A DNA stretch of 64,000 nucleotides from Streptomyces sp. NBC_00377. GTDB lineage: Bacteria > Actinomycetota > Actinomycetes > Streptomycetales > Streptomycetaceae. Shown piece after piece: positions 45,301-56,321 of the stretch (positions are counted from its first letter, which is position 1; each line of letters begins with the position of its first letter). The DNA lies in NCBI RefSeq assembly GCF_036075115.1, contig NZ_CP107958.1, forward strand, positions 434,001 through 498,000, given 5' to 3'. The notes under the pieces were generated by a model that did not search any database, was not told the origin of the DNA, and saw nothing but the letters and a program-made list of their open reading frames with translations. A program made the position numbers and the translations under genes.

Positions 45301-45797
45301 AGACGCTGCCCCACTCCGGCGATGTCGAAGTCGGTCGCCGTCAGCATCAGGTTGCCGGTCGAGTAGTCGATCTTCGCCGTCAGAGCGTCGGTGATGGCGA
45401 AACTGGTGTACCGGTGCCAGGGCACGTTTCCCTGCCCCTCGGGCACCAGGGTCAGTACGGAGGCGTCCGCCGCACTGGAGGACTTCGCCTTCCTCGCCGG
45501 TGGGCCCTGGGCATGTGCGCGCTGCTCCTTCGCCCAGGGCAGCAGCGCGTCTTCCGTCGGGTTCTTCGCGGCCCGAGACGCCACGGGCTTGTTCGGGCCG
45601 ACCTTCACCGCCGGCACAGCGAAGTCGGGACTGCCCGAGCCCCACGCCGAGGTGGGTGCGGTCTCGTCGGCGACCGCACTCGCGGCCGGCAGCACCGAGA
45701 GGGCAAGTGCCGCCGAAGCGACCACCGCCGACGCGGTAAGGGCGGTCGATCTGTCACGGGCACGCCGGAACGGCATGCCGAGGGCACGCTGGTGCAT
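42372..45797 (-). CDS. Secreted RHS/YD-repeat protein
   Basis: A 1141-residue protein. Signal peptide at residues ~20-42 (STALTASAVVASAALALSVL, then ASA-VADE). A DUF6531-type start (IDYSTGNLMLTATDFDIAGV) is followed by some thirty YD repeats (TYTYDDLGRTRTVTDARGV and similar) forming a shell, and the RHS core end QDPTGLYHLKARYYDANIGR, then DPDGL. The ~85 residues after it are Gly-rich with four cysteines (GVEGCLWVCGG, VACGIG, GKCSGT) and match no toxin family I know. ATG at 45797 with GGGGGGAAG just upstream. Two tiny membrane-protein genes follow. Likely a polymorphic-toxin or adhesion-type surface protein. Confidence 0.9.
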   Translation of the reverse strand: MHQRALGMPFRRARDRSTALTASAVVASAALALSVLPAASAVADETAPTSAWGSGSPDFAVPAVKVGPNKPVASRAAKNPTEDALLPWAKEQRAHAQGPPARKAKSSSAADASVLTLVPEGQGNVPWHRYTSFAITDALTAKIDYSTGNLMLTATDFDIAGVGQRLTLARTYNSVDAPWGKVSQRWWQQYERYLSVSSTEVVFYDASGATVRFTKNSDGSFTTPKGYSEDLKKNSDGTYTLTKWKSGAKDTYDTNGTLTKVTERNKGTISVTQHDEGGEHKGFKLTETRSGRWIDLLKTDASQWQAKDNTGRTAVFDLDGAGNLATTTDTEGKPVTFRYDTSRRVDKITTAEGRVTVFTYDDANRVTSMLRGTGFNSDGHTGPTWTYAYSAGSPTAAGTTTATDPELHATKYTHDGDGQVTEVEDALKHKRSTKFDANHNIDTATDAMGSGTTPGNVTDYGFDSRNNLKTAAMPTGGATVNNWQTIAGGDVPSDSTNPDGEKTEFTYDTAGNTKTVAQTGTGGGSVSYDYNPATVTCGGFEGQRCAQKTKMTSAKTVETDFHYDAKGNLEWAKAPAPLGKTTYTYDDLGRTRTVTDARGVTVTYTYDNRDRIRTVTSPHTVKVEYWYDGDGNPTQRSDGTGTVTYEFDPLQRETVRHLQDGSQTLLVYTAAGNVDYYQDPAGKVDYTWNEVNKLKELKDPQSRVTTYTYNNNDVRRTTTYPGGTVQTVDVDKSGRPESIKVTSAQGTLADLAYTYGYGTDGKTDGSKIRTSTEHVSGLKRTYTYDGAGRFSYAKEEKAGTIAASWQYCYDLAGNLTSQGTEKGCPRGTTYTYNDAQQLTSKSSTTGPWSYDPIGNETAAASTDDYLRTGETWSDHSQMTSITVNGKSYAGQYGSTDQSERIKLGDTYYHNGPLGLSATSTGGMDMGFNREPGGTLNSMTTGGKSYYYLTDAIGSVIGLVDVDGNKVDTYTYSPRGVRILAQSSEPVVQPYRFAGNYQDPTGLYHLKARYYDANIGRFTQPDPAGREQNPYLYAEGDPVNRIDPDGLLSLDIGVEGCLWVCGGIGASINDDGSVHPYLSAGVGTPGASADAGLASGSAGPGWTGEVACGIGPVDLSVATDGSEGVGTGGSTGKCSGTAKYTF

Positions 45798-46315
45798 GGC
45801 TTCCCCCCGCAGGAAGACGGACCCCGGCAACCCCAGTGGTCACCGGGCGCACACAAGCTGCCACAGGAATCGCACAAGAATCCGCACGGTTCCCCTCGAT
45901 TCCCTCACCATGTGGGCAGGAATCGGCCCCTCCCTTTCACGTTCGTGAAAGGGACAGAAGATTGCATAGGACACGCGTCGCAGCTGAATCTGCGGGAACA
46001 TCGCACGCCTCATACGTCCGACACGGCCGAAACCTCTCGGCGCGATGAAAGAATCCCGAAACCGCGCCGCGGCCAGGGGCCGCCCCAGGCCGCCCCTCCT
46101 GTGACACGAGGACGGTGCTCAGAGCCCCGATCCCCTGGCTCGACGATGTCGGGACGGTCATCGCCCGGCCTGGTCGGCCCACTGCGTACCGCTTTCCCTG
46201 GCGTGGTGCCGCAGCGGGCCGCAGAGCGGGAGAAGGAATGCCGTGACATGAAGGCACGACGAGAACCTCACCGCCCGCTTCGCCCAGGACCGGCACTGCG
46301 GAAACGCTCCCGAGG
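45798..46315. other. Upstream region of the RHS gene
   Basis: 518 bp without a supported gene. It contains the 22-bp palindrome at 45932-45953. The long forward frame crossing the RHS gene is an antisense shadow. Confidence 0.5.
45932..45953. promoter_or_regulatory. 22-bp palindrome upstream of the RHS gene
   Basis: CCCTTTCACG, TT, CGTGAAAGGG: perfect 10-bp arms around a 2-bp centre, 135 bp before the RHS start codon. The local sequence is less GC-rich than its surroundings. It looks like an operator for a dimeric repressor rather than a terminator, since no gene ends here. Confidence 0.55.
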
Positions 46316-46687
46316 TCAGTGGGCGGCGATCCAGCGCCTGACGGCCTCGTTGACGGTGTCGTCGAGGGCACTCAACGCGTCCACTGCGTGCAGGTCTCCT
46401 GGCGCCGGCGCGACTCCCGCCCGGATGAGCGCCGCGTGCAGATCCATACGGCGCCGGTCGGCCCGGGCCACCGTCAGGGGCAGCCGCCGGCCCGGGTCGG
46501 GCGCAGGCCGCACCGTCTCCTCCTCGGCCGCCCGCGCCTGGGGCGGCACACGCCAGTCCTCGTCCCCCCACTGCTCTGCGGCCTCCGCCCCGCCCAGGGT
46601 CGTGTGCGCGTCGAAGCCGCAGCGGTAGGGGTCCAGGACCAACTGGGGCACCGTCACGGCGGTCGGAGAGTACTGCCACTCCTGCAT
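46316..46687 (-). CDS. Hypothetical protein
   Basis: A 123-residue acidic/Ala-rich protein starting MQEWQYSPTAVTVPQLVLDP. The end DLHAALIRAGVAPAPGDLHA then LSALDDTVNEAVRRWIAAH is helical. GGAGG lies 7 nt before the ATG. No family recognised; small proteins of this type occur widely in Streptomyces with unknown function. It is upstream of, and in the same direction as, the RHS gene. 46688-47040 (353 bp) beyond it shows nothing. Confidence 0.65.
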   Translation of the reverse strand: MQEWQYSPTAVTVPQLVLDPYRCGFDAHTTLGGAEAAEQWGDEDWRVPPQARAAEEETVRPAPDPGRRLPLTVARADRRRMDLHAALIRAGVAPAPGDLHAVDALSALDDTVNEAVRRWIAAH

Positions 46688-47040
46688 ACAACCTCCAGCG
46701 TTCGGCGTTCACTTGGTGTTCAGGAGGCGGGCTGCACGATCGGCAGTTGCAGGCTCGGCAACGAACCACCCGAACGCACCCAAACCCATCTCTTCACACC
46801 ACTACGCCACCCGGTACAACCCGCAGGTCCCGGGTCTCACGCCGTCACACACGAGGACACCGGCCGCGACGGCCCACGGGGCGCGGTCCACGTGCGCCAG
46901 CCGCTCGCCCTTCCCCGCCTGACCGTGCTCACCGGCGCGCGGACAGCCGGCGGGATCGACAGGCCCGCACACCGGCCACTCGGAATCCCGCCTCTGCTTC
47001 CACCACGCGACGCGCCGGGAGCAGCTGTTCGGCGGGGGCG

Positions 47041-49556
<2,516 letters not shown>

Positions 49557-50144
49557 GCCCGACGGTCAGGCACCGGGTCGGCCCGGTGCTGCGAACTCCG
49601 GTCAGGAGGACACCCCGGTGCTCAGCCTGTTCGGCATCGGCGGCACCACCGCCAAGGGTTCTTCACTCAGGACGCGATCGTCCCGGAGGGCACACTGCGG
49701 AAGTCGGCCGCCGCATCGGAGGCCGAAGTCAGCGGCGATCGAACGGCGTTCGGGACGTCATCGCAAAGCGATCCGCTCCGATCCCGTCCGAACAGTAAGC
49801 GGACCGTTGCTCAGAGCCCCACCGCCACCCGCCGCCGCGAGAGGCCCGGAAGCCGGTCGATCGCAGGTCCGAGGCTGTCGAGGCGGTCGAGGCCGCCTTC
49901 TCCGCAGCATGCAACTCGCCTGCCCGTGGCGGTGGATGTGCAACTCATCGGCATCGGGAAACGTCGGCCGGCCGTGTCCCGAAGGCCGAGGTGCGGTGGT
50001 CGGTGCGGTCGTCGACTCACAGGCGGGGGTGGGCGGCGACCACGGTCCCGGCCTCCTCACACGGCTGCGGTGCGGCCAGGAAAGCGCCAGGTTCCGAGCG
50101 CCGCACGGCGGTCGATCGCGGTCACCTGGGCGAGGCAGCAATAC
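49557..50144. other. Intergenic stretch with a broken small frame
   Basis: AGGAGG at about 49603 precedes a GTG at 49618 that begins VLSLFGIGGTTAKG; the frame then degrades, while another phase continues as FTQDAIVPEGTLRKSAAASE. This looks like a frameshifted gene. The rest of the 588 bp contains no recognisable protein. Confidence 0.35.
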
Positions 50145-50378
50145 TCAGTTCTGCCTGTTGCGCCGCCACCTCGCGCCGGCGTCCCGGGCGCGGTCGTTCC
50201 AGTGGTCCCGGACCCACCCCCACAACATCGCCACCGGCGCTGCGACCAGGGCGACCAGGAGCGCGTGGTCCCACGGCATGCCGCCACGCCCATACCGGAA
50301 CAGCAGCACGAACAGCACGTAGACGGCGACGCCGAGTAAGAGCACTTTCAACGGTTTCGAGAGATACATGCCATGCAT
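50145..50378 (-). CDS. Small membrane protein
   Basis: A 77-residue protein from the ATG at 50378 (50369 is an alternative): helix KPLKVLLLGVAVYVLFVLLF, a basic loop, helix HALLVALVAAPVAMLWGW and a strongly basic C-terminus (RDHWNDRARDAGARWRRNRQ). Resembles DUF4229-like small actinobacterial proteins in size and layout. Downstream of the kinase gene on the same strand with a 266-bp gap in which nothing else is convincing. Confidence 0.6.
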   Translation of the reverse strand: MHGMYLSKPLKVLLLGVAVYVLFVLLFRYGRGGMPWDHALLVALVAAPVAMLWGWVRDHWNDRARDAGARWRRNRQN

Positions 50379-50644
50379 GTACCCGGCGTTCACCGATCCA
50401 CGACCGGTGCACATGGCGGCTCCCGGCGCCTCCTCGGAGGGTTCTGCGCGCCGTGGACGCCGACGCGTTCACGGCGACGGCCGGATCCCGGGCGCGGCCC
50501 GGCTCGGCCGAGGTCCGGGGACCCTTCTCGTCGGCGTCGAGCCCGCGCACCTCATGGCGTACGCGCGAACCCCGTTCGGCGAGCAGTGCCGTAGCCTCCG
50601 GTGCGGCCACGTACCGGTCGTGGGCATCCTGAGATGCCCACTGC

Positions 50645-52444
50645 TCAGGAACGGTCCGCCGAGAAGGTCGTGCAGCCGGACCCGTAGATCCTTCCGTCGA
50701 GGTGGTCGGGGGTCGAGGAGTCGGGGGCGGCCTGGAGGTCGACCGTGAGGTAGTCCGGCGGCTGGTCGATCCAGTGGGTGGCCCGTAGCGTCAGCACCCC
50801 GTTCTCGACCGTGCCCGCCATCGCGAAGGAACCGCGTGGCACCTGCGGGTTGGAGGGGTCGGGGTAGAACGCGAACACCGCCTCCGCGGTGCCGTCGCTG
50901 GACTGCTCGATGGTGAGGACGAGGCCGGTGATGCCCTGGTTGCAGACGTAGCTGCCGTTCCACTGACCCGACAGATCCGTCCCGGCCTCAGGGTCCGAGG
51001 CAGGGGTCTGCGACGGGGATTCGATGTCCGTGGGGGGCGCGTACGGGGTGTCCGAGGGGGGCGGGGTGTACGACAGCGAGGTGCTGTCGTCCGCGTACGG
51101 CGAGGCCGCGTAGGACGAGCCGGGGGAACCGGAGGGGTCCGACCCGGAGTCCCCGCCGAACATGGCGTCCGCCTGCCAGCCCACGAGCCCGACGGCCAGC
51201 ACGGCGGCGAGGAGGGAGACGATCACGTATCCGGGCCGTTTTCCGGTGGAACCCTGCCGGAAGGTACCGGGAACGCCCGGCACCGGGGTGGGCGGTGGCC
51301 CCATCGGAACGGTCCCGAACGGCGGGGCGCCAGGCGGGGGTGTCGTCCAACCGGTTGGCTGTCCGGTGGGAATCGGCGGTCCGAACTGCCCTCTCGGCGT
51401 GGGCCCGCCGCCCACCGCGTCCGCCTCGAACGCCGTGGGCGTGTAGGCGGGGGGCGGGGTCGCCGGACGCGGCCCGGTCATGGTGGGCGCCTGGTGGTCC
51501 GGCCCCCGCGACGGGTCCGGACCACCGGCGTCCGCGTCGGCGCCGGTCGCGTCCGCCGCCTTGCGTACGGTGGCGGCGACAGCCGGTGGAAGCCAGCTCG
51601 CGCTGGTGAACAGCAGCGTCGTACGGGGTGCCCCGGCCGCGTCGGTCAGCCCTCCCAGCAACTCGTCGACGTCCGGGCGGTCCGCCGGGCGCTTCGCCAG
51701 ACACCGCCCGATCAGCTCACGCAGCGCTTCCGGCACGGCGTCCAGGTCGGGTCGCTCGTGCACGATCCGGTACATCAGCCCCTGGGCCGAGCCGGCGCCG
51801 AAGGGGCCTGTGCCGGAGGCCGTGAACGCAAGGACGGCGCCCAGCGCGAACACATCACTTGGCGGACCGACCGCGCTGCCCGTCAGCTGTTCCGGGGACA
51901 TGAATCCGGGCGTCCCGATCACCACCCCCGTCCGCGTGATCGCACTCGCCTCGGTCGCCGTGGAGATACCGAAGTCGATGACACGGGGCCCGTCGGCGGC
52001 CAGCAGTACGTTGGACGGCTTCAGATCGCGGTGCACGAGCCCCGCCGAGTGGATCACCTCCAGTGCCTCGGCGAGGCCGGCGGCCAGCGTCGTCACCGGG
52101 CCGACCGCCCATGGCCCGTGGCGGGCGACGGCGCTGTCCAGCGAGATGCCCGGCACGTAGGCCGTGGCCAGCCAGGGCGGGTCGGCCTCCGTATCGGCGT
52201 CCACCACACCCGCGGTGAACACGCCGTTCACCCGGCGGGCGGCGGCGACCTCGCGCGCGAACCGCTGCCGGAACTCGCGGTCCTCGGCCAGCTCGGGCCG
52301 CACGACCTTCACCGCGACCGCCCGGCCGCCCTTCGAACGTGCCAGGTACACCCGGCCCATGCCGCCGGCCCCCAGCCGGCCGACCACCCGGTACGGCCCG
52401 ACCCGTTGCGGATCCCCCACCCCCAGCGCCCCCACTGCTTCCAT
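50645..52444 (-). CDS. Membrane serine/threonine protein kinase
   Basis: A 599-residue kinase. Gly-loop VVGRLGAGGMGRVYLARS, Lys in AVAVKVVRP (near 46), catalytic loop HRDLKPSN (near 138), DFG in RVIDFGISTA and APE-like MSPEQL. A Pro-rich linker leads to one membrane helix (GYVIVSLLAAVLAVGLVGW, near 405-425), then a Ser/Pro/Thr stalk and an outer ~110-residue domain (LSGQWNGSYVCNQGITGLVL to IYGSGCTTF) with two cysteines, probably a ligand-binding beta domain. ATG preceded by GGGGGG. Its target is unknown. Confidence 0.9.
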   Translation of the reverse strand: MEAVGALGVGDPQRVGPYRVVGRLGAGGMGRVYLARSKGGRAVAVKVVRPELAEDREFRQRFAREVAAARRVNGVFTAGVVDADTEADPPWLATAYVPGISLDSAVARHGPWAVGPVTTLAAGLAEALEVIHSAGLVHRDLKPSNVLLAADGPRVIDFGISTATEASAITRTGVVIGTPGFMSPEQLTGSAVGPPSDVFALGAVLAFTASGTGPFGAGSAQGLMYRIVHERPDLDAVPEALRELIGRCLAKRPADRPDVDELLGGLTDAAGAPRTTLLFTSASWLPPAVAATVRKAADATGADADAGGPDPSRGPDHQAPTMTGPRPATPPPAYTPTAFEADAVGGGPTPRGQFGPPIPTGQPTGWTTPPPGAPPFGTVPMGPPPTPVPGVPGTFRQGSTGKRPGYVIVSLLAAVLAVGLVGWQADAMFGGDSGSDPSGSPGSSYAASPYADDSTSLSYTPPPSDTPYAPPTDIESPSQTPASDPEAGTDLSGQWNGSYVCNQGITGLVLTIEQSSDGTAEAVFAFYPDPSNPQVPRGSFAMAGTVENGVLTLRATHWIDQPPDYLTVDLQAAPDSSTPDHLDGRIYGSGCTTFSADRS

Positions 52445-52742
52445 CTGCCCCCCAAAGGCTCGCGTAGGGCAGACAGCATGACGCCAGCAAGCGCTTGTTG
52501 TGTTCCGTTTCAGGTGGACTCGGGATAACTCGCGGACCTTCGGGGCGAGTTGAGAAGAACATTCGATTCCGAGGAGCTTGACCTGCCCGGACACGGCGCG
52601 CCCCGGGCCCGCAGTTCGAGGTGTTCCGTTCGGCGGTGGCCCAGTGCCGCCCGATGTTCGTCCGTCATCCGGCCGCGCGCGGCCGGCATCGTACGGACCA
52701 GTTGCCCGCGGTGACGTGTGGGCTTGTGACGCGGAAGGGCGG

Positions 52743-53564
52743 TCACCAGGAGGTGTAGGGCTGAGAGGATTCCGTGGGCCGCTGCGCGGGGAAGTCGGCA
52801 CCGGGACCGTACGGCACGGGCGCCGGCTGGTCGTCGCCGAGCATCAGGTCGGGGTCGAACATGACGATCACGGCCGCGACCAGGAGTACGGCGAGCGGGC
52901 CGGCGAGCATGAACAGGAGGAACGACAACAGGTCGGTGGACGACTGCTCGACCACGGAATGGCCGGTGAGGTGGACGGAGACGGCGGCCATGCCGGTGTA
53001 GTGCATACCGGTCACGGCCACTCCCATGACCAGACTCGCCGCCAGGCTGGACCACAGGCCATGGATGGAGACCGCCGCCCACAGCGCCGCCGTGGCGGCC
53101 GCGACGGCGATCGCGACGGACAGGGCCACGGTCCACACGTCGTAGTGCAGGCCACCGTCGGTGTGGATCGCCGCCATGCCGAGATAGTGCATGGCAGCGA
53201 CCCCGAGCCCGGTGACTGTGCCTGCCAGGCCCAGGTTCACCGGCGAGCCGCCCCGGTAGCCGACGAGGAACACGCCGATGGCGACGACGATGACGGCGAC
53301 TGCGAGGCTGAACAGGGTTTTCGTCGAGTCATAGCTGACCAGGGCGCCCTGGACGCTGAAGCCGATCATCGCGATGAAGTGCATGGTCCAGATGCCGCAG
53401 CCGATCGACACGGCGCCCAGCGCCAGCCATCTGGCTCTGCGGTGCGGGCGCCGGAGGGAGCGCGTGGTGCACCGCAGCCCGAGTGCCGCGCCGAGACAGG
53501 CCATCAGATAGGCGGCGACGGGGGTCGCGGCACCGTAGTAGAAGTTGGAGACGGTGGCGGTCAT
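52743..53564 (-). CDS. MHYT-domain integral membrane sensor
   Basis: A 273-residue protein of about seven membrane helices with three M-H-Y/F-T-type motifs: WTMHFIAMIGF, AAMHYLGMAAI and VTGMHYTGMAAV. The conserved Met/His pairs are proposed to bind copper and sense oxygen, CO or NO. There is no output domain (no GGDEF or kinase); the C-terminal ~40 residues are a soluble tail. ATG at 53564 with GGGAACG upstream. Probably acts through a partner. 53565-53940 (376 bp) upstream shows no gene. Confidence 0.88.
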   Translation of the reverse strand: MTATVSNFYYGAATPVAAYLMACLGAALGLRCTTRSLRRPHRRARWLALGAVSIGCGIWTMHFIAMIGFSVQGALVSYDSTKTLFSLAVAVIVVAIGVFLVGYRGGSPVNLGLAGTVTGLGVAAMHYLGMAAIHTDGGLHYDVWTVALSVAIAVAAATAALWAAVSIHGLWSSLAASLVMGVAVTGMHYTGMAAVSVHLTGHSVVEQSSTDLLSFLLFMLAGPLAVLLVAAVIVMFDPDLMLGDDQPAPVPYGPGADFPAQRPTESSQPYTSW

Positions 53565-53940
53565 CGACGTTCCCTTCATGCGCGTGACGGCGGCCGACAC
53601 CGCCCACGCGGGGTGGCGCACCCATCCGCCCGACGCCAGGCGGACATGACCACAGCACACGGCAGTCCTGCGGGAGAAGCCGGGCAGGCAGGACCATGCG
53701 GTCAGATCAGGCCAACTGGCCGAGTTGTGCAGGATTCAATCACACCATGCACACCACTTCTCCACATTCCGGGTTGACGTTCGCCGAATCGATACATCGC
53801 CACTCTCACGGCAAAAGGCCTGCCCCCAACAGCAGGACGCCCGGCAGGAGGATGCTCGCGTCCTCGCTCCCCCGGACGGCGTGCCCTCTCCCTGCCCGGA
53901 CGCTGCCCCGCCTCGGCACCACGCGCCCCATGAGCCCACT

Positions 53941-54603
53941 TCAGCCGAGGTGGAGGGTGCTCAGGGCCGTGGTCCAGTCGGCCACAATGGCCTTCTGCGC
54001 GGCGGCGAGAGTGACCTGCCCCTTGCAGACCGCGGTGTGCAGCTTCGTCTCCACCGGGTCCTTCCGGTTGTTCACACCGGTCCCCTTGCGGTGATCGGGA
54101 TCGGCGGGCTCCACCCACAGGTTCCGGTAGTCATTGGGGTCCCCGCCCAACTGGAGGCTGATCAGGTGGTCGTACTCGGCATCTCCCATCCCCCCGGTGA
54201 AACCGTAGGAGGCGGCGTTGAGCCGCTTCTCCTTGCCCGTCACGTACGCGGACGGACGCACCCCGGAGGTATAGCCGCCCTTGCGGCAGATCGTCGACGC
54301 CAGATCGGTCTGCGTGACGGCCGGGGAGATCGCTCCGGGGGTGCACCTGGGGTCCTGAAGCGGCTCCCCGTGCTCGTAGCGGTAGTGACAGGATCCTGCG
54401 GTCGGCTGCCGCTGCACCGTGTAGTGCTTCTGCGGTCCCGCCCCCACCGCTATCGCCGGCCCCGCACCGGCGGACCCCGAGGCCCCTGTCACCGGATTCT
54501 GGGCTCCCGGCGAAGCGGGCGTGCCGAGCGGCACCGATGAACAGCCCGCCAGCAGCAGGCAGGAGAGCAGCACGGGAGGCACGGTACGGCGGACAGGAAG
54601 CAT
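53941..54603 (-). CDS. Lipoprotein with HNH-nuclease-like domain
   Basis: A 220-residue secreted protein. Signal peptide with lipobox LLLAGC (Cys21). The C-terminal half has EYDHLISLQLGGDPNDYRNL followed by WVEP, the pattern of secreted HNH-type nuclease-like proteins (D-H-x-I-x-L-x-L-G-G), with ICRKGGYTSGVRP upstream. Cys residues (SCHYRYE, DPRCTPG, ICRKGG, AVCKG) may form disulfides. Possible extracellular or periplasmic nucleic-acid hydrolase; catalysis unproven. Upstream 54604-54912 holds nothing supported. Confidence 0.8.
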   Translation of the reverse strand: MLPVRRTVPPVLLSCLLLAGCSSVPLGTPASPGAQNPVTGASGSAGAGPAIAVGAGPQKHYTVQRQPTAGSCHYRYEHGEPLQDPRCTPGAISPAVTQTDLASTICRKGGYTSGVRPSAYVTGKEKRLNAASYGFTGGMGDAEYDHLISLQLGGDPNDYRNLWVEPADPDHRKGTGVNNRKDPVETKLHTAVCKGQVTLAAAQKAIVADWTTALSTLHLG

Positions 54604-54912
54604 GACGGTTCCTCACAGGCAAGCGGCCGGCGGAGCAGATGCTGCCCTACCTCCGCAGGGGCCTGCCGCGCGGGGTGGACACGAGGATGCACGGTCCTCG
54701 TTCGGCGGCACAGGGTCAACCCCGGGCGGAGGACTGTCAAGCCACGGCGTGCACCCTCTCGCCCATCGGGTACGGACCGCCGCGCGCACACCGGTTCGGT
54801 GGCATCCGCGGCGGCGCGGAGGCGGCGGCCCACCGCCCATGGCCGACCGCGCTGTTTGCAGCAACCGGAAAAGGCGTCGGCGTCCGCGGCCGGTGAGGCT
54901 TGGCATGCACTG

Positions 54913-55110
54913 CCGTCGCCCACCCTTCAGAACGGCCACACCGGCAACTTCCCTGGCTATACGCAACTGATGGCCGCCGACGCCGACGGCAGACGCTCAC
55001 TGACGTTCTCGATCACGAGCCAGGTCAACGGCGTCGACGATCCCGCGCGGCTCAAGCGGCTGCGCGCCGTCCAGGAGAACTTCGTCTGCGCGCTGCTGCG
55101 CGAAAAGTGA
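54913..55110 (+). pseudogene. C-terminal remnant of a beta-lactamase-like serine hydrolase
   Basis: The frame encodes LQNGHTGNFPGYTQLMAADA then DGRRSLTFSITSQVNG and LRAVQENFVCALL, the last part of class C beta-lactamase/D-alanyl-D-alanine carboxypeptidase proteins (the H-T/S-G-x-x-P-G motif is the third active-site box). The front 300 residues with S-x-x-K and Y-x-N are absent; upstream sequence is unrelated. A terminator follows the stop, so the 3' end of the original gene is preserved. Confidence 0.7.
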
Positions 55111-55114
55111 GGTG

Positions 55115-55150
55115 CCCGCCCGCCGGCGCAGGGAAGCGCCGGCGGGCGGG
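55115..55150 (+). terminator. Strong hairpin after the beta-lactamase remnant
   Basis: CCCGCCCGCCGGCGC (55115-55129), loop AGGGAA, and GCGCCGGCGGGCGGG (55136-55150): perfect 15-bp stem beginning 4 bp after the stop codon. Confidence 0.8.
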
Positions 55151-55194
55151 AGTTCTCAGAGCGACTCGGCCCTCAGCGCGCATTCCGCCAAAAG

Positions 55195-55359
55195 CTATGC
55201 GGGGACAAAGCCCGGCCACCACGGAGGAATATTGCCCGGACAGACCGGCGCGGGGCACGAATCGAGGACGCCGATCCAGGCGATAAGTCCCCAGCAGATT
55301 CCGGCCGCTGCACAGAATGCAACTGCACAGGCCCCTGCGATGCTTTTCCCACCGAGCAT
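55195..55359 (-). CDS. Possible small cysteine-rich membrane peptide
   Basis: A 54-residue frame: one membrane helix (GACAVAFCAAAGICWGLIAW) and a tail CPAPVCPGNIPPWWPGFVP. The ribosome site is weak and the frame is part of a longer open reading frame without a family. The local GC content (roughly 55190-55480) is lower than the surroundings. Kept as doubtful because of its coherent hydrophobic pattern. Confidence 0.3.
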   Translation of the reverse strand: MLGGKSIAGACAVAFCAAAGICWGLIAWIGVLDSCPAPVCPGNIPPWWPGFVPA

Positions 55360-56321
55360 TTTGAGAGTGACGCCCCACTGCGAAGAGAGGGCGCTCCGTG
55401 TCAACAGGAAGCAGAAGAACAGAACCGCTCCGTCGGCGGACCCGTTACCGACGTCGCATGAATGCCATATACCCTTGTCGCGTACGTGCTGTCTCCCGCG
55501 CGGTCGGCCCATGGTGTTGTGCGCGGACCGGTGTCGCGCAGGCCGCCGGGCTCGCAGGCTCCGGCTGGTCCAGTACATGGCCGGGCCGGACCGAACCGGG
55601 CCGGGCCGCCAAGGACGCTCGGACGAGCGGGCAGCGGCGCGGTCCGGAGTGCGGGCTCCAGATCGGCCAGCCTGCGGTAGCCGTCGCAGGCGAAGGACCC
55701 GGGGGCCCTGGCCGCCCGCCTTGTCGGTAGACGACTGGGCGTTGCCAGCGGCGTCGCATTGGCGAACATTCGGGACGAATCGGTGCTCGTCTATGGTCAC
55801 GGCATCCACGACCACCGCTCACCGATCCTCGCCGCGGGAGCACTCTCAAGATCATGTACTGAGCGAACCCCATGGTCAATAGTGACGGGCATCACATTAC
55901 CGCCCCGCAATCCGCTGCCCCAGCGCACTCGTTGACCCCGCAGCCGTGGGTACAGAACCCCTGCGCGCACCCAAGGTCGCGCGGTCACCACGCGGGTCGT
56001 CGCCCCGCCGGGGGCACCTCGAGCCCACGTACCGCAGGTCTCCGAGGGTTCTGCCGCCCCAGCCCGCGCGGCCCCTTCCCCGCGCACGGTTCAGCCGCCT
56101 CCTCTTCCTTCAGCATCAGGCTGATGACCCCTCAGGAACCGGGACATCATCGACGTCCAGGGGCCGGGCCGCGGAGGCACGCGGGAGGCCGGGCCACCAG
56201 CCGAGGTACAGTACGGCGCGCGCGACGAGAGTGGACAAGTGGCTGGTACCAGCCCCAGCCATGACGCGCCTGCTCAGGTCATAGGGCACGGACACCCGTA
56301 CCTCTTCCCAGAAACAGCGCC
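55360..56321. other. Intergenic stretch, no gene supported
   Basis: Nearly 1 kb with several overlapping short frames on both strands but no recognised protein. It separates the beta-lactamase remnant and a doubtful peptide from the 546-residue membrane protein. Confidence 0.5.

Noticed and set aside
42576..46628. A 1350-codon open frame on the plus strand opposite the RHS gene
   Set aside because: It mirrors the RHS codons exactly, has the low-complexity Val/Gly/Arg composition of antisense frames in GC-rich DNA, and contains no domain.
55195..55815. Full 206-codon reverse frame in the gap after the beta-lactamase remnant
   Set aside because: The first 150 codons show no coherent protein pattern. 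Only the last 54 codons were kept, as a doubtful peptide.
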